From Patescibacteria group bacterium UBA6102 (lineage in GTDB: Bacteria; Patescibacteriota; Minisyncoccia; Minisyncoccales; UBA5738), in the NCBI GenBank assembly GCA_002423555.1, contig DIWQ01000031.1, positions 1 through 8,149 on the forward strand: DNA of 8,149 bases. The letters are read 5' to 3'. The position numbers and the translations under genes are program-made. The notes beneath the pieces were generated by a model. That model was not told where the DNA came from. It saw only the letters and a program-made list of their open reading frames with translations, and did no database searches. Positions 6,091-8,149 of this stretch are shown in pieces. The stretch's first letter is position 1. Every line of letters starts with the position of its first letter.

Positions 6091-7065
6091 TCAATCGCGG
6101 ATTGGTGCGGAAATTGCGCCGGGTTTGTAATTCATTTGGCTTTCAAAAAAATCTTTGTCAATAACGCTTTCAAAACAAGTTCTTTGCGCTTTATGCCCCC
6201 ATCCTTTGGGCAAAGTCGCCACTCCCTGCGGCCCGGTATAATAAGAATAACGATCCTTGCCCTCATCGATGGCAAATTCCGCCGCAAATTCCGCACACAG
6301 CTCAAACGACAGATCTCCGGTCGCCGTGTAGCCATAGCTTTCTCCCGTCGCCGGATCCGCCGGCATGGCATATCCCAAAACATCAAGCTCGGAAAGCTCC
6401 GCCGGCAATTCTTGGCGCGATTGCCAAAAATCAACAATCGCATATTGCAGGTTTTGCAAATCATTCACCCGGCGTTCGTCAAAACGGATGTCGCGCTGTT
6501 TTGCCGGCGATCCCGCCAAAACAAAGCCATAGCCAATGCTGGCAAGAACAACCGCACCGACGATCCACGCCAATTTTTTGGGCAGATTTGAAACAATTTC
6601 ACGTTTTTTTAAATCCCAAAGATAATACCCGAAAACCGCGGCCGCGGTTGCCAAAATAACCAGCAATTTGAGAAAAAATTGGATCGTCAAGTCACCCTTC
6701 AAAAAATTGAAGACAATGGTGACTGAATCAATGATCATCGTCATCGCCGCGATAAACAGAGTGATGTACCACAGCCATTTACGGATTTTCACTTCGCGCC
6801 CGGCCAAATCGGTTTTAAACCCCCGACCAATGATCCAAGACACCAGCACGTAAACCGGATACGACACCGCCAGCATTGATGTCGCCCAGAGTAATGTTTC
6901 ATATCTGCCGGCATACATTCCCATGGGGTTTAACTTGTCGGGAAATAAAAAATTAATGTATTGCCACCACAGCGCGATAAAACCGATCACGCCCATATAG
7001 AGCGTCGCCGCCGACAGCAAATGCAAAAAGAAATCTTTGGCTGTCTCCCGTTTTGTTGTTTCCAT
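6091..7065 (-). CDS. DUF5671-type five-helix membrane protein with pseudopilin-like C-terminal domain
   Basis: This 324-aa protein begins with KRETAKDFFLHLLSAATLYMGV, the typical opening of DUF5671 proteins, which are frequent in Patescibacteria. Five transmembrane helices are visible, at about residues 13-36, 58-80, 97-121, 129-150 and 164-184. The remaining 140 residues are soluble. They open with DERRVNDLQNLQYAIVDFW and contain ELPAELSEL and DPATGESYGY, which resemble the conserved LP and DP-x-G-x-x-Y segments of type II secretion and type IV pilus pseudopilins without the usual prepilin peptide. Cys257 and Cys297 could pair. If the N-terminus is inside, five helices put this domain outside the cell. 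The function is unknown. It follows the CoaD-like gene by 24 nt and is probably co-transcribed; no Shine-Dalgarno is seen before the ATG. Confidence 0.75.
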   Translation of the reverse strand: METTKRETAKDFFLHLLSAATLYMGVIGFIALWWQYINFLFPDKLNPMGMYAGRYETLLWATSMLAVSYPVYVLVSWIIGRGFKTDLAGREVKIRKWLWYITLFIAAMTMIIDSVTIVFNFLKGDLTIQFFLKLLVILATAAAVFGYYLWDLKKREIVSNLPKKLAWIVGAVVLASIGYGFVLAGSPAKQRDIRFDERRVNDLQNLQYAIVDFWQSRQELPAELSELDVLGYAMPADPATGESYGYTATGDLSFELCAEFAAEFAIDEGKDRYSYYTGPQGVATLPKGWGHKAQRTCFESVIDKDFFESQMNYKPGAISAPIRD

Positions 7066-7089
7066 ATTTTTAAAGTTATTATGATGATT

Positions 7090-7584
7090 TTAATTTTTCC
7101 GGCGGAATTTGGCAAGGATCAGAGCGGCTATTTGCGGATTGACCAATTTGTTCAGTTTTTCCTGATTGCCGGATTCGGCCGCCGCGCGCACCGCGGTGGA
7201 AGAAAATTTTTCAAATTCCTTGTCGCCGATGATGTAATGATAGTGATTGACGCCGAAGTTGTCGCGGTTATAGATCATCACCGCATTTTCATAGATAATG
7301 TCGTTATTGTCGCGAATGCCGCGAATCATCACTGTCATATCGTTTTGGTTTCTTTTTTTTAAAAATTCATCCAGAGTGGCGATTTTAACCCCTCTGCGCA
7401 ATCCATATGTTTGCCACATTTTTTTGCATTCTTCGGGAGTGAAAATGTTTTTCTCTTTTTTAACGGGATTAACCGAACAAATCACCAAAACATTGCCAAA
7501 CGCGGCGGCGGCGCGATTTGCCAGCGCCGCGTGCCCGTGGTGCGGCGGACAAAAAGTTCCCGGATAAATATAAACTTTTTTCAT
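7090..7584 (-). CDS. coaD: CoaD-like nucleotidyltransferase (pantetheine-phosphate adenylyltransferase family)
   Basis: This 164-aa protein matches CoaD in length and layout. CoaD transfers AMP from ATP to 4'-phosphopantetheine, the penultimate step of coenzyme A synthesis. YPGTFCPPHHGH (7-18) fits the nucleotide-binding (T/H)-x-G-H motif, NPVKKEKNIFTPEE (39-52) fits the following basic segment, MIRGIRDNNDIIYE (86-99) fits the RG-loop and EKFSSTAVRAAA (125-136) fits the ISS-x-x-V-R region. It deviates where CoaD has FDPITNGH and RGLRA: here FCP, a double His and RGIRD. It may therefore use another pyrophosphate-linked substrate; the wider cytidylyltransferase-like family is the fallback. The ATG fits the family N-terminus. 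A strong AAGGAGGG lies 45 nt upstream, too far to serve this start. It heads a unit with the DUF5671 gene. Confidence 0.72.
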   Translation of the reverse strand: MKKVYIYPGTFCPPHHGHAALANRAAAAFGNVLVICSVNPVKKEKNIFTPEECKKMWQTYGLRRGVKIATLDEFLKKRNQNDMTVMIRGIRDNNDIIYENAVMIYNRDNFGVNHYHYIIGDKEFEKFSSTAVRAAAESGNQEKLNKLVNPQIAALILAKFRRKN

Positions 7585-7675
7585 AATTGTTTGGCAAAAT
7601 CTTTCTGGCAGGCAATGGCAAGCGCAACGCCCTCCTTAGAGATCGTCGCTTAAACAATCGTAATTCAACGAAGAT
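7585..7675 (-). other. Leader of the CoaD-like gene with a broken mini-ORF
   Basis: The transcript from the promoter at 7682-7690 would carry a leader of about 90 nt. It contains AAGGAGGG (7637-7630), a near-perfect Shine-Dalgarno with no ATG or GTG at proper distance; a TTG at 7621 has ideal spacing but opens a frame inside the downstream gene. A different frame reads KEGVALAIACQKDFAKQL and stops with a TGA that overlaps the downstream ATG (ATGA), the layout of coupled genes. It lacks a start codon, but TTG AAT TAC at 7668 opens LNYDCLSDDL in the adjoining frame, so one indel near 7638 would join them into a peptide of about 29 aa. This may be a leader peptide with a sequence error, a remnant, or chance. 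Confidence 0.25.
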
Positions 7676-7681
7676 AGCTTG

Positions 7682-7690
7682 ATTATAACA
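7682..7690 (-). promoter_or_regulatory. Extended -10 promoter of the CoaD-like gene
   Basis: On the minus strand TG-T-TATAAT is a perfect extended -10 that starts within the preceding terminator's U-tract. No -35 match is visible, because that position is occupied by the hairpin. The start is expected near 7675. Confidence 0.6.
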
Positions 7691-7711
7691 AAAAATCGCT
7701 CCAAAAGCGAC
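7690..7711 (-). terminator. Intrinsic terminator after the 34-aa gene
   Basis: On the minus strand TCGCT, loop TTTGG and AGCGA form a 5-bp stem, extended by one G-U pair, followed by T6. It lies 27 nt after the stop of the 34-aa gene and closes that unit. The shortness of the stem makes it moderate in strength. Confidence 0.65.
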
Positions 7712-7737
7712 CCCCTGTTAATGGAAAATTTTCCGGT

Positions 7738-7842
7738 CTAGCGCTTTGCCGCCGGACGATATTTCTTGGGACGGTGTTTTTTAACCAGGCGGCGGTGAGC
7801 GGTCTTATTCTTGTTCTTGCCGGGATTATGAGAATTTTTCAT
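7738..7842 (-). CDS. Very basic 34-aa protein
   Basis: An ATG at 7842 opens a 34-codon frame ending in TAG at 7738. The product begins MKNSHNPGKNKNKTAHRRLV and ends KKYRPAAKR. Nine Lys, five Arg and three His in 34 residues, with Pro and Gly and almost no hydrophobic residues, point to a nucleic-acid- or ribosome-binding peptide like the small ribosomal proteins, but I cannot match it to L34, L36, THX or another named family. Its first 17 nt overlap the end of the 95-aa gene in another frame, and no Shine-Dalgarno is visible, so translation is probably coupled to that gene. A terminator follows. Support is the gene-like composition, tight packing and terminator placement. Confidence 0.6.
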   Translation of the reverse strand: MKNSHNPGKNKNKTAHRRLVKKHRPKKYRPAAKR

Positions 7843-8113
7843 ATTTTTGATTGTTGACCGTCACTTCATCTTTTGATTTTTCATAAAAAGATTGCGCGGT
7901 GAGCCAAATAATAAACGGCCGGCGCAATTTTTCCAACGACCAGCCATCCTCTTTGAAAAGGGAGGATTTTTCTTGGCGAAAGCGCAACAACAAATCGCCG
8001 TTCGCCCGCAAATTGCTCGGCGACAACTTATTGTGCTCGGCCAAGAATTGCTCTTGAGTGATTGTTTCCGTTTCAACGGTTTTAACCACGTTCCGCTTGA
8101 TTGCCGCTTCCAT
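7826..8113 (-). CDS. Conserved-looking 95-aa cytoplasmic protein of unknown function
   Basis: I do not recognise this 95-aa protein. It starts MEAAIKRNVVKTVETETITQ and is charged throughout, with no signal peptide; the only hydrophobic stretch, PFIIWLTA (66-73), is too short for a membrane helix. Predicted helices around EQFLAEHNKL and SLEKLRRPFIIWLTAQSFYEK suggest a small, mostly helical soluble protein. TAGGG lies about seven bases before the ATG. A GATAAT at 8135-8130 could be its -10 box, leaving a leader of about 10 nt, but any -35 would be beyond the window. It overlaps the following 34-aa gene by 17 nt, so the two probably form one translationally coupled pair ended by the terminator at 7690-7711. 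Confidence 0.6.
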   Translation of the reverse strand: MEAAIKRNVVKTVETETITQEQFLAEHNKLSPSNLRANGDLLLRFRQEKSSLFKEDGWSLEKLRRPFIIWLTAQSFYEKSKDEVTVNNQKYEKFS

Positions 8114-8149
8114 ACCTTAACCCTACACTATTATCGCCAAATGGCAAGC

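Noticed and set aside
6086..6100. Hairpin CCGCG/CGCGG at the DUF5671 stop codon as a terminator
   Set aside because: Only 5 bp and followed by TTGAAATG rather than a T-run; it overlaps the stop codon.
7469..7657. 62-codon minus-strand frame that could use AAGGAGGG and a TTG start
   Set aside because: It lies mostly inside the CoaD-like gene in another frame and becomes an Arg-rich, unstructured sequence; the overlap is too large for a real gene pair.
7723..7734. Palindrome GGAAAATTTTCC after the 34-aa gene
   Set aside because: A perfect 12-bp palindrome with no loop; too short and AT-rich to separate from chance, and no second copy was seen in the window.

Overview
The window looks like a piece of a compact, gene-dense bacterial chromosome that uses the standard code (TGA, TAA and TAG all end genes). 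The gene set is a five-helix DUF5671-type membrane protein, a DEAD-box helicase with a basic N-terminal tail, a DUF192 protein, a one-chain ADP-forming acetyl-CoA synthetase and several short unrecognised proteins. This combination is familiar from Patescibacteria (Candidate Phyla Radiation), probably a Parcubacteria-like lineage. The assignment is an inference from gene content only; there is no rRNA or ribosomal marker here. I see no tRNA, CRISPR array, transposase, integrase or phage gene.

Layout, left to right. A gene leaving the left edge on the minus strand (1-55) shows only a signal-peptide-like N-terminus. A perfect 14-bp inverted repeat follows (125-156). A membrane-anchored protein (minus, open part 192-686) has its anchor region, up to about 776, broken by two opposite single-base frame changes, both in homopolymer runs. 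Its extended -10 promoter is at 824-832. The gene-poor stretch 777-1086 has a C-rich tract ending in an intrinsic terminator (995-1015), a possible small RNA. The only well-supported plus-strand gene, the acetyl-CoA synthetase (1087-3195), ends 3 nt from the convergent stop of the DUF192 gene.

All genes from there to the right edge are on the minus strand. Read in transcription order from the right they form short units: a 95-aa unknown plus a 34-aa very basic protein, ending in a terminator; then a CoaD-like nucleotidyltransferase plus the DUF5671 membrane protein; then the helicase, which has its own TTGACA promoter and a leader of about 167 nt and ends in a terminator; then a SIS-domain protein plus the DUF192 protein. 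At two unit boundaries the terminator U-tract runs directly into an extended -10 element with nearly identical sequence, a compact stop-and-restart module.

Functionally, the synthetase would make ATP and acetate from acetyl-CoA, typical of fermenters. The CoaD-like protein may link to coenzyme A supply, but its active site is divergent. The helicase fits RNA remodelling with possible leader-based control. The DUF192, DUF5671 and left-hand proteins are envelope-associated with unknown jobs. No complete novel system is evident. The best leads are the helicase leader, the C-rich RNA candidate, the terminator-promoter modules and the overlooked 34-aa basic gene.
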